A stretch of DNA of 64,000 nt from Adenophora triphylla var. japonica (Eukaryota > Streptophyta > Magnoliopsida > Asterales > Campanulaceae), in contig JAFEMH010002579.1 in assembly GCA_022495995.1 (NCBI GenBank), forward strand, positions 248,001-312,000. Reading direction: 5' to 3'. Of the stretch, positions 44,120 to 56,134 are shown one piece after another. The notes below the pieces were generated by a model. That model was not told the origin of the DNA. It saw nothing but the letters and a program-made list of their open reading frames with translations, and made no database searches. The position numbers and the translations under genes are program-made. Positions within the stretch are counted from its first letter, which is position 1, and every line of letters starts with the position of its first letter.

Positions 44120-45408
44120 ATGAGCAACCCTACTTCAACAATGTCTACCCCCATCATTACGACTGGGGCAAGAACCAATACATCAAGCTTGCCTATGACG
44201 TCCAGCATGCATTCACCTGTTGGCTTTGGCACTTTCACACCTCAAAACCAAGGACTCAATCCGGGTGGATCTTCATCCATGACATTGCTAGGGATTTCTC
44301 TAGAAGTTGTGACTACCATGACGAATATGATGCAGCAGTTGAAGGACCAGCTCGATGGACAGCAGCAGACCAATCAAACGATCTTCACTCACCTTGACAG
44401 ACTACGGCATGATTTCTCGGCTTCAGGGCGCAGCGTTCCAACGGTCAGCATGCCAGAGATCTCACCTTTGCAGCCGAGGACTCTTTTCTTAGATGTTGGG
44501 ACGAGCGCGCAAGGTGGTCAAGGCAACACGTCCATGTTCAGCACTGTCCAGACGGAGAGCACTACCGTTACGTCCAATTCGATACTGCTGTCATCATGCT
44601 TTACTTTTGCAACCCCACCTCTTGTGGGGCAAACAGGGAGTTTTAGCACTTTCAATACTCCTTTCAATTCATTTGTTGCTACTAACCCTATTGCAGATAC
44701 CACCCTTGCAAGGGAAGTGCAGTAGCTCAAGGACATCCTCATGAAGGTTCCAGGAGTTACTTTGCCCTTCAACCAGGCATCTCCAACTAGCCATCATGAT
44801 TCACGTTTTGTTCCTGCCATAGCTGGGGTTGAGATCCCTAAAAGATTCCAAGTACCCCCCATGAAGCAATACGATGGCACGACTGATCCTACCAAGCACA
44901 TAGCTTTATACCAAGAGAAGATGGATATTATTAGCATCCCCCCACACCTTAAAGAAGTTTGCTTGTGCAGGGGCTTTGGGTCCACCTTATCTGGTCCAGC
45001 CTTGATGTGGCTGACTAATCAGCCTATGAATTCCATCTCATCCTATTCTCAATTAATTAACATGTTTCATAATCAATTCTCTTGCAATCGTGTGTTTGAA
45101 AAAATAACAAGTGACCTTTACAGGATTGTACAACAGCCTGACGAAACCTTAAAGGATTACGTGTTCATCACCATTCTATCAAGATCTTGTCATGTTCCTG
45201 TCTAGAAGTTTAGAAGAAGTCAGGACGAGGTCCGTTCATTTCATCAGGCTGGAAGAAGATGAGATGATTCATGGCAAGGCGTCAAAAAAGACGTCAACAT
45301 ATGAAAATCCTGACAGAAAGGCGAACTCCTCTCATTATCGATCTAATAGGAAACCCCTACTCTAAAACTGACTCTTCTAAAATTAATTTCGCAGAAGATG
45401 ATGGTATT
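44120..45408 (+). pseudogene. T2 gag (stop, deletion, frameshift)
   Basis: The start MSNPTSTMSTPII at 44120 is 47 nt after the LTR. It has a Ser/Thr/Gln-rich N-terminus. An in-frame TAG lies at 44723 after LAREVQ. The core then continues in the same frame: MKQYDGTTDPTKHIALYQEK, CRGFGSTLSGPALMWLTNQP and ETLKDYV. Compared with TB about 30 codons are missing after that point and the frame shifts, with LEEVRTRS-like text following. Sirevirus S is inserted at 45409. Confidence 0.88.
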
Positions 45409-46380
45409 TGAAATTGTCAATGGCTTCACTGGAAAGAGATGTTACCGTAGATGTTACCCAACAACTTGGATAATACACTGACGGACAGCACACACACACC
45501 AAATAAAATAGTTTGTAAAAACTTTGTGCAGCGGAATTAAATAACACAAGATATAATTTTCTCAAGTTATATAAATATATAACTTGAGTGTGCCTAGATG
45601 GCGGAAACATTATAATCAATATAGGAAAATTACAAAGTCGAAAGTTCCCTATTGCTAATACAATGATGATGCTCTATGGAACTAAATGAGACAAAGCACG
45701 AATCCTATCCTTAGCCAACACTCTCTTAAACACTCAGTGTTTAAGCTAGAATCACAAGGGAGGAAGGATTATGCGAACCAAAGAACTTTGTCTCTCTTGT
45801 GCTATGGTGTGTGTATTTCGTATTTGGCATATCTTCAAATGAATCACACCTAGCCTATTTATAGCCTTCAATTGCCTTGGAGGCTACTCCAAAATAACAG
45901 CCTTGGACCTTCAGATCGTGTGAGAGGAGTGGAGAGATTTCTTGGCTTGAATTCCTCTTCTTGCGCCAACTTCCCTAGAATGTAGCAACCGAAACTTGAA
46001 GCCCAAGTCCTTGCTTCATCACCTTCTACTCTCTTGCTTTCTTTGTATTGTACACTTCAATTAATCAACAACAACTCCATGACTTGGTCTTCCCACGTTT
46101 TTCTTCTTTATCAACAAATATGGACCAAGCAAAAGTTACTCGTAAATCTCCCATTTACGTGTAACTCCTTCACCAACTTCTTCCTTGTTTCTAGCAATTA
46201 ATCCAACCATATATTAACCTGAAATATAGACCAACAAACACATATATCTTGCAAATAATATTAGACATTAGGATATAAATTAATATGGAAAGAATTATTA
46301 AATTACAAATCATTTCAGTTCGGGTAACACCCAACTGCCAGTGATAGCACCTGTGGTAACACCCACAGTCTGTACTAACA
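45409..46380 (-). repeat. Sirevirus S 3' LTR
   Basis: Low edge TGAAATTGTC, high edge GTACTAACA. TATA (CTATAAATAG, minus) at 45855-45864. A 13-bp-arm palindrome lies at 45561-45588, downstream of the start site. On the internal side the tract ATGGGGGAGAT (minus) primes plus-strand synthesis. Confidence 0.94.
45561..45588. repeat. Perfect LTR palindrome, arms CTCAAGTTATATA, 2-bp loop
   Basis: The arms CTCAAGTTATATA and TATATAACTTGAG are separated by AA. The same palindrome is at 55310-55337, and at 10321-10350 with a 4-bp loop. A copy with one mismatch is at 11375-11403. It lies about 270 bp downstream of the TATA box, so it is transcribed and would fold in the R/U5 RNA. Confidence 0.85.
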
Positions 46381-46782
46381 ATCTCCCCCATAATTTATAA
46401 TTTCTTTCCAAACTCTAAAGTGCTGATCCCTGCAAGAAAATGTTAGCCATACAGAGCAACTTCATAGTTATCAACTCCCCCATAATCAAGGAATTAACAA
46501 CCACAATGATTTATCACAAAAATACTAGTTATCAAAACATAATTTCCAAAATAAGTTTTCCAAATAACTAGCAACCTAAAGTACCAAAAATAAACCAAAG
46601 TTACTAAGCTACTCCATGTTCAAACAACCCTAAAAGTTTAATAACCAAAAGCAAATAAAACAAACCACCAAAGTATTAAAACATGTTCCGAATTAAAAAC
46701 ATAAAAGTAAATTGTTTTTCAACCACCAAAAATACCATAACCATGAGAGTGGAAACATCAATCTTCAGGTGATGTATTGTAC

Positions 46783-48696
46783 TCACTCTTCTCGCTCATC
46801 ATCAGCTTCATCTTCCTCCTGTTCATCCCCTTCTTCATCTCCAGCATCTAAGTCAGCACCATCAGTAGCATCTGCAGCAGCACCACTGGCATCTCCAACA
46901 CCACCACCACTAGGACCAGCTCTATCAGCACTATCAACTCCCCCAGTTTGGGAAGAAACCTGCTGAATGAATTCATCAGTAATCTCCTTGAGCTTTGTCC
47001 AACCTTGCACAATCTCGGCAATGGTAGAAGTTTGTTTGTGGAGAAACGCCAAAACTGTGGTCTTTGGTATTGTTGGTGAAGCATTCCCCAACAAATTGTA
47101 TACATTAGCAAGAACATGAGCTGCATATGTACCTGAAAAACTTGGAGATTTCGGAGTAACAATAGGGATAACAGTATGAGTAACACCCTTAGCATGAACC
47201 GCTTCACTTGACCCAAATTCATTTATCTTTGACCAAGGAAGATCACCAGTGTATCTCACACTCTTGGTATTCTTCTTAGTCAGCTGAGAATCTATAGCAT
47301 AGAGATCAAGACTGGGCGTGTACTCATCCGACTCTTCAATGGGCAATTTTTGAGATTTCAAAATTTAGAAGATTAAGGAAGGGTAAGGAAACATTGTAAT
47401 GTCTTTTCTTCTACCCCACGTAGCCAAATGTTTGAAGATCAATCTACCCAAGTTCACCCTTCGGTTCTTTCCTAACTTATACAAGATTTCAGCTTGTTGC
47501 AATGTCACATATTGCTCGTTAGAAGTAGGAACCCAATTAAATATACAAAGCTTGTGAAGCACGGCAAAAAGTGAAGTGAGACGGGAAGCAAGAAAATGAA
47601 CTTTGGTTTTAGGATTCGGGTTCTGAGGCCATTCATGCACGACATCATGAGAGATAAACCTAGCAATTTCATCCTTATGAACAATAGGACCATCATCATC
47701 CATATTTGGGAGTCCCAAAGTTTTGTTGATCAAAGAGGGTGTAATAGAAAAAATTCTGTTCCTTAAAAACACCTTTCCAAATTGATCGGACTTCTCATTA
47801 TCTAGGTTGGCATGAAGGTTGGCATAGAAATTTTTGACAATAGCTTCGACAAATTTCGAAGGGTGCAAGTTGGCTTTCAAAAAATTTCTATCCTCCAAGA
47901 ACTGAAATACACCATGCTTTTTGAAATCAACCTCGTCAATATGCTTTTCCTTGAGAATTTTCGTGTCACTATGTTTCAACCAAAACTCCATATTTTCTTT
48001 TCGATAGAATTCCAATGAAAAGTAAGGTTTTGGAAAAGCAACATTTACATCATCAAATTCTTTCTCAAGAAAATCAATGGACTCAGAATAGGCAAACTCA
48101 CTGATTGAAGACTTTGAAGCTTTAGAAACAGAGGATGTTACCTTGGGTGTTGCAGCTTTCTGGGTAACATCTTTGACAGCAGCCCACTTGCTTTTGCCTT
48201 TAATGTTTCTTTTCACAACTTCATACAAGGGCTTTTCATCCTCAATCTCCCAATCTTCAAATGTCTCAACAGAATGGCTCTTTTCAGCATCGACATGGAA
48301 GTCTTCATCCGAAACATGAGCCGAGGAGAGACCAAGAGAGGATTCTTTAGAAACTTCAACAGGATCGGAGGATGTGTTGGATTTAGAAGTACCTTTGTGC
48401 CTCATTGTAGTGAGCCTACTTGAGCTCCTCTTTTTGACGGGTTGTGCCGAGGGTTTGTGAGCAATGGCTTTTCTTTTTGGCTTTTTGGTTGATGGAATGG
48501 GTGGAAGAGGTGGTAAGGTCACAATGGGCAAGGGTTGCGCCATTGTTGTCAACAAAGGAGGATCATCAACCGACATTGTCATTGCCGGAGACACATTGAG
48601 TGGGGTGGTCGAAGTGTCCATAAGACTAGGACCACTTGAGCCAACGCTAGGAGATACCTCCAAAGGGGCGGATTGCTTCTTGGTAGGGGTTGCCAT
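46783..48696 (-). pseudogene. Sirevirus envelope-like ORF, one in-frame stop
   Basis: One frame of 638 codons from ATG 48696 (context aaccATGGc) to 46783, broken only by TAA at 47365-47367. Residues 1-130 are Pro/Ser/Thr-rich with basic patches. About 200-440 is a globular domain (FVEAIVKNFYANLHANLDNE, FSITPSLINKTLGLPNMDDD, VHFLASRLTSLFAVLHKL) like that annotated as plant envelope-like or putative plant transposon protein. After the stop the frame goes on with YAAHVLANVYNLLGNA, WTKLKEITDEFIQQV and a very acidic tail (GDEEGDEQEEDEADDE). I see no clear signal peptide or membrane anchor, so an envelope role is doubtful. The exact function is unknown. Confidence 0.82.
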
Positions 48697-50041
48697 GGTT
48701 AGGGTTTAGGAAGGGTTTGGAATTTTGGAAGGTTGTTGATTTTGGAAGGTTTGAGAGAGAGATTGACGGTGACGGAGGGAGTATATACCGTGTAGAGAGA
48801 GAAGGGGTAATGGCGGTTAGAGCGAGAGGAGAAAAATTAGGAATTTAAATTAGGATAAGTAATTTAAATTGATATGACATATCCCACTTTCTATTTTCAC
48901 TCAATTTAAAAAAAAAAACTATCCTCCCCCTATTTCCTAGCCACACAAAGATAATTACATTAATTATTTACCCACCTCCCTATTTTTTAGCCACAAGAAA
49001 AAATCAACTACAAAAACTCCTCACACAAAAATAAAAACATCCGGCCATTATTTAAAATATTTTTTTAATATTTTTTGAATTTTTAATTTTCAGATTTTTT
49101 AATTTTTTAATTATTTTTTTTAAATATATAAAACGAAAATAAAAAATAAACATACCAAATATACTAAGTCCATATGGTTTTTGAAAATCAAATCCCTAAA
49201 TTTTAGGACTTAGTTATTTGAGTAGTTTACTAAAGATAAACTAGGTTTGTTAAAGACTTTTTCAAACTTTGTAAACTCTTAATTAAAAAAGACTTTCAAA
49301 GTTTAAAAACTTAAACAACAAACCGAAAATAAGGAAAAAAAATAATATAGCACATACAAATATGTTAATGGCAATGTGGGTAACACCTAGGATAACACAT
49401 ATGAAAAAAACTTCCTTGATAAATATATACCGTTTCAAACACTTGAGGCATAACAAGCTTAGCCATTTTCAGACACTTCAGGCATAACAAGCTTGTAAAA
49501 ACATGAGGCATAGCCATTAAAAAAAATTCTTTTACACTTCTTTAAACAAGGAAGCATCGTAGTAACGAGCTCCGTGCCCCGAGTCTTATTTCAAGTGTAA
49601 AGTTTCATTGATTTATGCCTTTCAAGTAAGGTACACTGTAGTAGCGAACTCCATGTCCCTAATACTAAGCATAAATCACTTCATACATTCCCATTGGCAA
49701 GAGTGCATCGTCGCCACGAACACCGTGCCCCGAGCTCGAGAGAATAGTATGGTATAAGAATTGCCTCTTTGCCTTTTATTTATCACATATCAACATTAGT
49801 GACTTTGTCACTTTGAGCACAAAGGGAGTTTTATCAAGTGTGTTATTCAGGGTGTTATCCTACCACAACAAAAAGGTCAGCATGTGCAGCCGTGAGAACT
49901 CTCAAAGCTTCAAAGAACTAAAAGAATCCTTACAGCACAGATAAAAGAAACCAAACAAGCAAAAAAATATGTACTAGTATACATGTGTTACCCCAGGTGT
50001 TATCAGCACCCATGGTAACACCTTACAACAGAGGACATTTT
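48697..50041 (-). other. Sirevirus spacer between pol and envelope-like ORF
   Basis: 1.3 kb, non-coding. It includes three copies of a motif like 'catcgtagtaacgagctccg tgccccga' at about 49555, 49627 and 49705, three copies of 'acttgaggcataacaagctt' near 49440-49515, and several GTGTTAYC motifs. The part next to the ORF has a TATA-like GTATATAC (48781-48788) and CT-rich leader. Confidence 0.6.
48781..48788 (-). promoter_or_regulatory. Possible separate promoter of the envelope-like ORF
   Basis: GTATATAC lies about 85-92 bp upstream of the ORF start. Between them are CTCTCTCTCAAACC-type pyrimidine runs of the kind seen in plant leaders. Inference. Confidence 0.4.
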
Positions 50042-51684
50042 TTAGAGAATGCAAAGACCAAGAGATCTCTTAAGACTAGAGAATCTATCATGGTCTAAGG
50101 GTTTGGTGAAAATATCAGCAAGTTGATACTTTGTATCAATATGCTCTATATTTATTAACTTTTTATCTACCATGTCTCTTAAAAAATGATGACGGATGTC
50201 AATATGTTTGATACGGGAGTGTTGTACAGGATTCTTGGAAATATTAATAGCACTCAAATTATCACAGTATAAGGTCAACATATTACTATCAAGACCATAA
50301 TCATCAAGCATGTGTTTTAACCAAATTAGTTGTGAACAACAACTACCAGTACATACAAATTCGGATTCAGTTTGTGGATAATGAAACACAATTTTGTTTT
50401 CTACTATACCATGATACTAAATTATTTCCCAAGTAAAAACAACCTCCCTTGTACTTTTCCTATCATCCATATCCCCTGCCCAATTCGAGTCACTAAAGCC
50501 TACTAAATTAGTATTAGTATCTTTACTATACCAAATCCCTAAATCACTAGTTCCAGATACATATTTAATGATCTTTTTCACAGAATTTAGGTGAGATACT
50601 TTAGGATTGGATTGATATCTAGCACATACACACACACACTGTACATCAAATCGGGACGACTAGAAGTAAGGTAAAGGAGACTACCAATCATGGAACGATA
50701 TAGGGTTGGATCAACATCTTCTCCCACTTGATCTTTTCCAATCTTGAGAGAAGTGCCCATAGGAATTTTGAGCTCTTCGAACCTTCCAACCCAAACTTCT
50801 TCACCGGGTTCCTTGCATATTTGCTTTGGGAGATGAAAATCCCTTCACTTGATTGCTTAACTGCATGCCTAGAAAGAAGTTAAGTTCCCCATCATGCTCA
50901 TTTCAAATGTTGATGTCATAGCCTCTACAAAATCATTTAAACAAGTTTTTGATGTAGAGCCATATACTATGTCATCAACATAGATTTGAACCACGACAAG
51001 TTCTTTTCCATGTTTAAGAATGAATAAAGTCCTATATGCTTCTCCTCTAGTAAAACCATACTCTAGTAAAAAATTAGTTAACCTACCATACCATGCACGT
51101 GGAGCTTGCTTCAACCCATAAAGAGCTTTATCAAGTCTATACACATGGTCTGGTTGAAATGGATCTTCAAAGCCTTTTGGTTGTTCAACAAAAACTTCCT
51201 CATCTAAGTATCCATTTAAAAATGCTGCTTTGACGTCCATTTGAAACAATGTGATTTTAAGAAAACAAGCAATGGCCAATAAAAGTCTTATTGACTCAAT
51301 TCTAGCCACGGGTGCAAAGGTCTCGTCATAGTCAATACCTTCCACTTGTGTATAGCCTTGAGCCACAAGACGAGCCTTGTTCCTAACAATGTTTCCATAT
51401 TCATCGGTCTTGTTTTTGAAAATCCATTTTGTCCCAATAACATTAGTGTTTGAGGGACGGGGTACTAAAGACCAAACATTGTTACGAGAAAATTGATCAA
51501 GTTCATCTTGCATTGCTTGAATCCAAAAATTATCTTTCAAAGCTTCAATCACATTTTTAGGTTCTACGGATGAAGTAAAATAAGAGTATGTTACCTTTGA
51601 GTATGTGGTGGACATGCACACATACCTTACCATGTCACGGTCACTAATGGGATTCATATGTCTTGTTTGTGTACCCTCATTCAC
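50042..51684 (-). pseudogene. Sirevirus pol: RT and RNase H (frameshifted)
   Basis: From 51684: [71 protein letters not shown] and the catalytic [13 protein letters not shown] (near 50980). The frame breaks near 50869. RNase H pieces follow: SDLGIWYSKDTNTNLVGFSD (50635-50417) and then SCCSQLIWLKHMLDDYG, LYCDNLSAINISKNPVQHSR and YQLADIFTKPLDHDRF, ending at 50042. The YVDDI-YGST form is typical of Sireviruses. Confidence 0.9.
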
Positions 51685-51868
51685 CTCCCCAATTACTTGG
51701 GTTGTAGGATGATTCCTGCGATTCTAGGTGGAGGATCTCTTCTCACATTCTCGTGAACCTCTGTTTCAACTCCTTCTTGATCTTCATTTCTTTGGTGGAA
51801 TCGGATGCTATACGAGGTGTTATCTTATCAATGATAACACCTGCTCGGTTTCCGTGTTACTATCGGTG

Positions 51869-53252
51869 TTAGCATTCGTGGTAACACTGTGTGTAACACC
51901 TTACAGGTGACTTCTTCCAACGGCTCCAAGGGTGTCTCTTGAACACTTTCTCTGCAATACTTGAGTGATCATCAAAAACAATATTCATAGATTCTTGGAT
52001 GGTTTTTAACCTTAGATTAAATACCATATATGCACGACTATTTGAAGCATACCCAAGAAAAATGGCCTTATCACTCTTAGAGTCCAATTTTGCTAAGTAG
52101 TCCCGATCATTGAGAATGTAACACACACAACCAAAGACATGAAAATAATGAACTTTTGGTTTCCTACCATTCAAAATTTCGTATGGAGTCATGGTTGTGC
52201 CGGGTCTTAGAAAAACTCTATTGGCCGTGTGACAAGCCGTATTTAGTGCCTCTGCCCAAAATCTTTTCGAAATTCTCTTTGAAAATAACATCACACGAGT
52301 CATTTCAAGTAAGGTCCTATTCTTTCTTTCAGCTACCCCATTTTGTTGAGGTGTTTTGGAGCTGAAAATTCATGGTGTATACCTTTTCTTTCACAAAAAT
52401 TTGAAAAAGAAACATTCTCAAATTCCCTCCCATGATCGGACCTAATTCGAAAAATTGAAGCACAAAACATGTTTTTGATCATAGAATGCAAGATTTTGAA
52501 CTTTTCAAAAGTCTCAGATTTTTCTCTTAAAAAATAAACCCAAGTAAATCTTGAAAAATCATCAACAATGACATAAGTATATTTCTTGCCCCCAAAACTT
52601 TCTATCTCAAGTGGACCCATTAAATCCATGTGCAAGAGTTGAAAACAATGTGTCGTACCAGTGTGTTGCTCATTGTGTTGGGCAGCACTATGGGTAACAC
52701 GAGTTTGTTTTCCTTTGAGACAATCCTCACAAACAATTTTTCGTTTAAGATCAAGACTAGGAATGCCTTGGACAGCATCTAGGTTAACAATCTTTTCTAT
52801 GTTATGCAAGTGAACATGTCCCAACTTTTGATGCCACAATGTAGTGTCATCAAGTTTTGCCGAATGGCATACTTGCTTGTCTTCAACAAGATAACAATTA
52901 TCACTAGATCTTGTACCTGCATCACACAATTGTTAGTCTTGTCATAAACTTCACAAGTATCTTTATTAAATTTCACCTCTAAGTTGTCATCACAAAGTTG
53001 ACTAATACTAATTAAATTAGTTACAAGTCCATCAACATGTAAGACATTCTTTAAGGTTGGAAATCCAGACACATTTAGTGTCCCTCTCCCAATGATATTA
53101 CTCTTGCTCCCACCACCATACGTTACACTACCCCCATGAACCATTTCATAGTCTTTTAAAAACAATTTTGTTCCTGTCATATGACGTGAACACCCACTAT
53201 CAAAGTACCATGAACCTTCAATATTTGTTTTTAAAGCGGTGTACAACATCAC
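51869..53252 (-). pseudogene. Sirevirus pol: protease and integrase (frameshifted)
   Basis: Protease: GSWYFDSGCSRHMTGTK (active D-S-G) from 53252. A frameshift near 52925 follows. Integrase finger: LWHQKLGHVHLHNIEKI with VCEDCLKGKQTR. Core: LLHMDLMGPLE, FRIRSDHGREFENV. A shift near 52340 follows, then RVMLFSKRISKRFWAEALNT and HYFHVFGCVCYI. The linker to RT (51685-51905) is rich in GTGTTAYC motifs. Confidence 0.9.
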
Positions 53253-53530
53253 ATTTCAGATTAGCCTTTGGTTTCCACACCTTTTTGAATTTTTACCATT
53301 ACATTTGGGTGTGTTATCACAGTGTCTTTGGGCAACACCTTAGGTAACACCAAGGAATTTGGACAATTTTTCGAAACAATATGGCATTTATTTTTAAAAT
53401 GTCAGGTGTGTGACAATATTGACACACCTTCCCTTTGTCACATGGTTCTTTTGAAGTAGAATCTTTGTCAAAAAACTATTCCTTAACAAAACAATTCTCA
53501 TTATCATTCATAGACAAAGTGGAAATAATA

Positions 53531-55105
53531 CTATTCAAAGATTCTTGGAAACCAATACACCTTTCTGAGAGGTGTACTCAAGTTCAAGATCTCATCCAAT
53601 TTGGTAGATCCGGTGTTGGGCTTCTTCAAGGTGGTTTCGGCTAGAGTCAAGTTGCCTTTGACTCTTTCAAGCTCGACTTCTCTCCTGGTTGCTTGAATCT
53701 CTATATGAGTCACATAGGCCTGGAGTCCTTCATTCTTCTTGGTTAAGGACTTAACCAAATTGCTCTTTTTCTTCCATTCCACGAGCAACGCCTCATAAAG
53801 GTCTTTTAATCCGGAAATGAGGTCATCTTTGCTCTGCTCATCCTCTTGTGTACTTCCTGTATCAGGGTTAGAAGAGCTAGCTAAACAAACAACATTATTA
53901 TCACATAATTCATTATACTGTCGGGTGTGATCCACGGATGTTATCTCGGTGGATAACACCTTGGGTAACACTGTCCTTTTCCATGTTACTTACTGTGACA
54001 AACATGGTTGTTTGATTAGGTTCTTCCTCCTGAGATGGTCCTTCATCCTCATTGTCACTGAGAGAAACCCATAGGTTCTTTCCTCTCTTCCTTAGTGTAT
54101 TTGCACACTCATTGGAATAGTGACCCCAACCCGAGCAAGCATGACATTGAATGGATTCAGTGTGTTTTGGATCGGACCTTAAGCGATGCGAAGATGCTCT
54201 TCTTGGGTTCGACTTTGGGTTTAGACGGGAAAGTCCTTTTTGACATCGAATCATAAACCTTGCTTTGCTTCTCCTTTGCTTTCACCTGCATTTTTTCATT
54301 GTTATACTTTCTAACCATAGAATTGTAATTTCTAGCAAGTAAAGCAACACTAGCATTTTCATCAATTTCTTCAAAAACCTCATCTTCATTTTCATCCAAA
54401 GAGCTCGAGGTTTGAGTTTTCAAAACAACATTTTTCCCCTTAGATGCTTCACTTTGATCTAGGAGATTTAATTCAAAGTTTTTCAAAATACTCATTAAAG
54501 AATTGATATCCATAGTTGAAAGATTGTGAGCCTCTTCAATAGATGAAACTTTCATATTAAAATGCTCGGGAAGGGTTCTAATTGCTTTTGAGACAAGTTG
54601 TTTGTTGGTAAAAGGTTCACCCAACAATTGACACTCATTAGCAATATCAAATAATTTTTCAAAATAAGAAGGAATAGTTTCATTTTCACCCATCCTTAAT
54701 CTTTCAAATCTGCTAGTAAGACCCCTAAGCTTAGTTTCACGCACACTGCGATCACCTTCACAAAAAACGTTGTAAAGTGTCCCATGCTTCTTTTGCAGTG
54801 GAACTACTTTGAATAAGTTTGAAAATATGCATATCAACCAACTCAAAAATGGCATTAAGTGCCTTTTCATTGAAATTAGCTTGGCTGATCTCTTCCATGT
54901 TCCACTCTGATTCAGGTTTGACATGCACGTCACCATCCTCATCAGTAGGTAACATTGGTAAGGAGTAACCATTTGTTATAGATCGCCATGCTCGAAGATC
55001 AATTGATTTGATATGCGAGCGTAGACGGATCTTCCAATAACAATAATTCGAGCCATCTAACACAGGAAGACGCTTATTGTTAGGATTAGCCGGATCATAA
55101 GCCAT
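53531..55105 (-). pseudogene. Sirevirus gag with knuckle and coiled coil (frameshifted)
   Basis: It begins at MAYDPANPNNKRLPVLDGSN (about 55102). LDGSNYCYWKIRLRSHIKSI is the copia gag opening. A frameshift near 54770 comes before FERLRMGENETIPSYFEKLF and EPFTNKQLVSKAIRTLPEHF. A second shift near 54190 leads to the knuckle CHACSGWGHYSNEC (C-x2-C-x4-H-x4-C). A further shift near 53940 leads to a coiled-coil tail (LISGLKDLYEALLVEWKKKS, QATRREVELERVKGNLTL). Sirevirus gags are longer than other copia gags, and the coiled coil is consistent with that. Confidence 0.87.
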
Positions 55106-55145
55106 GACACCTAGACCAAGCACTTAGTATCGTCAAGTGACCTGC

Positions 55146-55157
55146 TCTGCTACCAAT
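55146..55157 (-). other. Sirevirus primer-binding site
   Basis: The minus strand reads TGGTAGCAGAGC two bases after the LTR end. It differs by one base from the tRNA-Met-complementary TGGTATCAGAGC. Confidence 0.85.
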
Positions 55158-56129
55158 TGAAATTGTCAATGGCTTCACTGGAAAGAGATGTTACCGTAGA
55201 TGTTACCCAACAACTTGGATAACACACTGACGGACAGCACACACACACCAAATAAAATAGTTTGTAAAAACTTTGTGCAGCGGAATTAAATAACACAAGA
55301 TATAATTTTCTCAAGTTATATAAATATATAACTTGAGTGTGCCTAGATGGCGAAGACTTTATAATCAATATAGGAAAATTACAAAGTCGAAAGTTCCCTA
55401 TTGCTAATACAACGATGATGCTCTATGGAACTAAATGAGACAAAGCACGAATCCTATCCTTAGCCAACACTCTCTTAAACACTCAGTGTTTAAGCTAGAA
55501 TCACAAGGGAGGAAGGATTATGCGAACCAAAGAACTTTGTCTCTCTTGTGCTATGGTGTGTGTATTTCGTATTTGGCATATCTTCAAATGAATCACACCT
55601 AGCCTATTTATAGCCTTCAATTGCCTTGGAGGCTACTCCAAAATAACAGCCTTGGACCTTCAGATCGTGTGAGAGGAGTGGAGAGATTTCTTGGCTTGAA
55701 TTCCTCTTCTTGCGCCAACTTCCCTAGAATGTAGCAACCGAAACTTGAAGCCCAAGTCCTTGCTTCATCACCTTCTACTCTCTTGCTTTCTTTGTATTGT
55801 ACACTTCAATTGATCAGCAACAACTCCATGACTTGGTCTTCCCACGTTTTTCTTCTTTATCAACAAATATGGACCAAGCAAAAGTTACTCGTAAATCTCC
55901 CATTTACGTGTAACTCCTTCACCAACTTCTTCCTTGTTTCTAGCAATTAATCCAACCATATATTAACCTGAAATATAGACCAACAAACACATATATCTTG
56001 CAAATAATATTAGACATTAGGATATAAATTAATATGGAAAGAATTATTAAATTACAAATCATTTCAGTTCGGGTAACACCCAACTGCCAGTGATAGCACC
56101 TGTGGTAACACCCACAATCTGTACTAACA
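55158..56129 (-). repeat. Sirevirus S 5' LTR
   Basis: 972 bp, the same length as the 3' LTR. TATA (minus) at 55604-55613, palindrome at 55310-55337, and GGTAACACC motifs at its U3 start. Confidence 0.95.
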
Positions 56130-56134
56130 GTATT

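Larger units (their letters stand above)
45409..56129 (-). mobile_element. Ty1/copia Sirevirus S with envelope-like ORF
   Basis: Two 972-bp LTRs with about eight differences and a perfect GTATT duplication (45404-45408, 56130-56134), so this is the youngest datable element here. Minus-strand order is LTR, tRNA-Met-type primer site, gag with knuckle and coiled coil, protease, integrase, RT, RNase H, a 1.3 kb spacer and an additional ORF before the 3' LTR. An ORF after pol with this content is the Sirevirus (SIRE1-like) layout. Despite youth, gag-pol has several frameshifts. Confidence 0.93.

Noticed and set aside
46783..48696. True viral envelope glycoprotein
   Set aside because: I see no convincing signal peptide, membrane anchor or cysteine pattern. 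The acidic C-terminus argues against it. Only the database habit name 'envelope-like' is kept.
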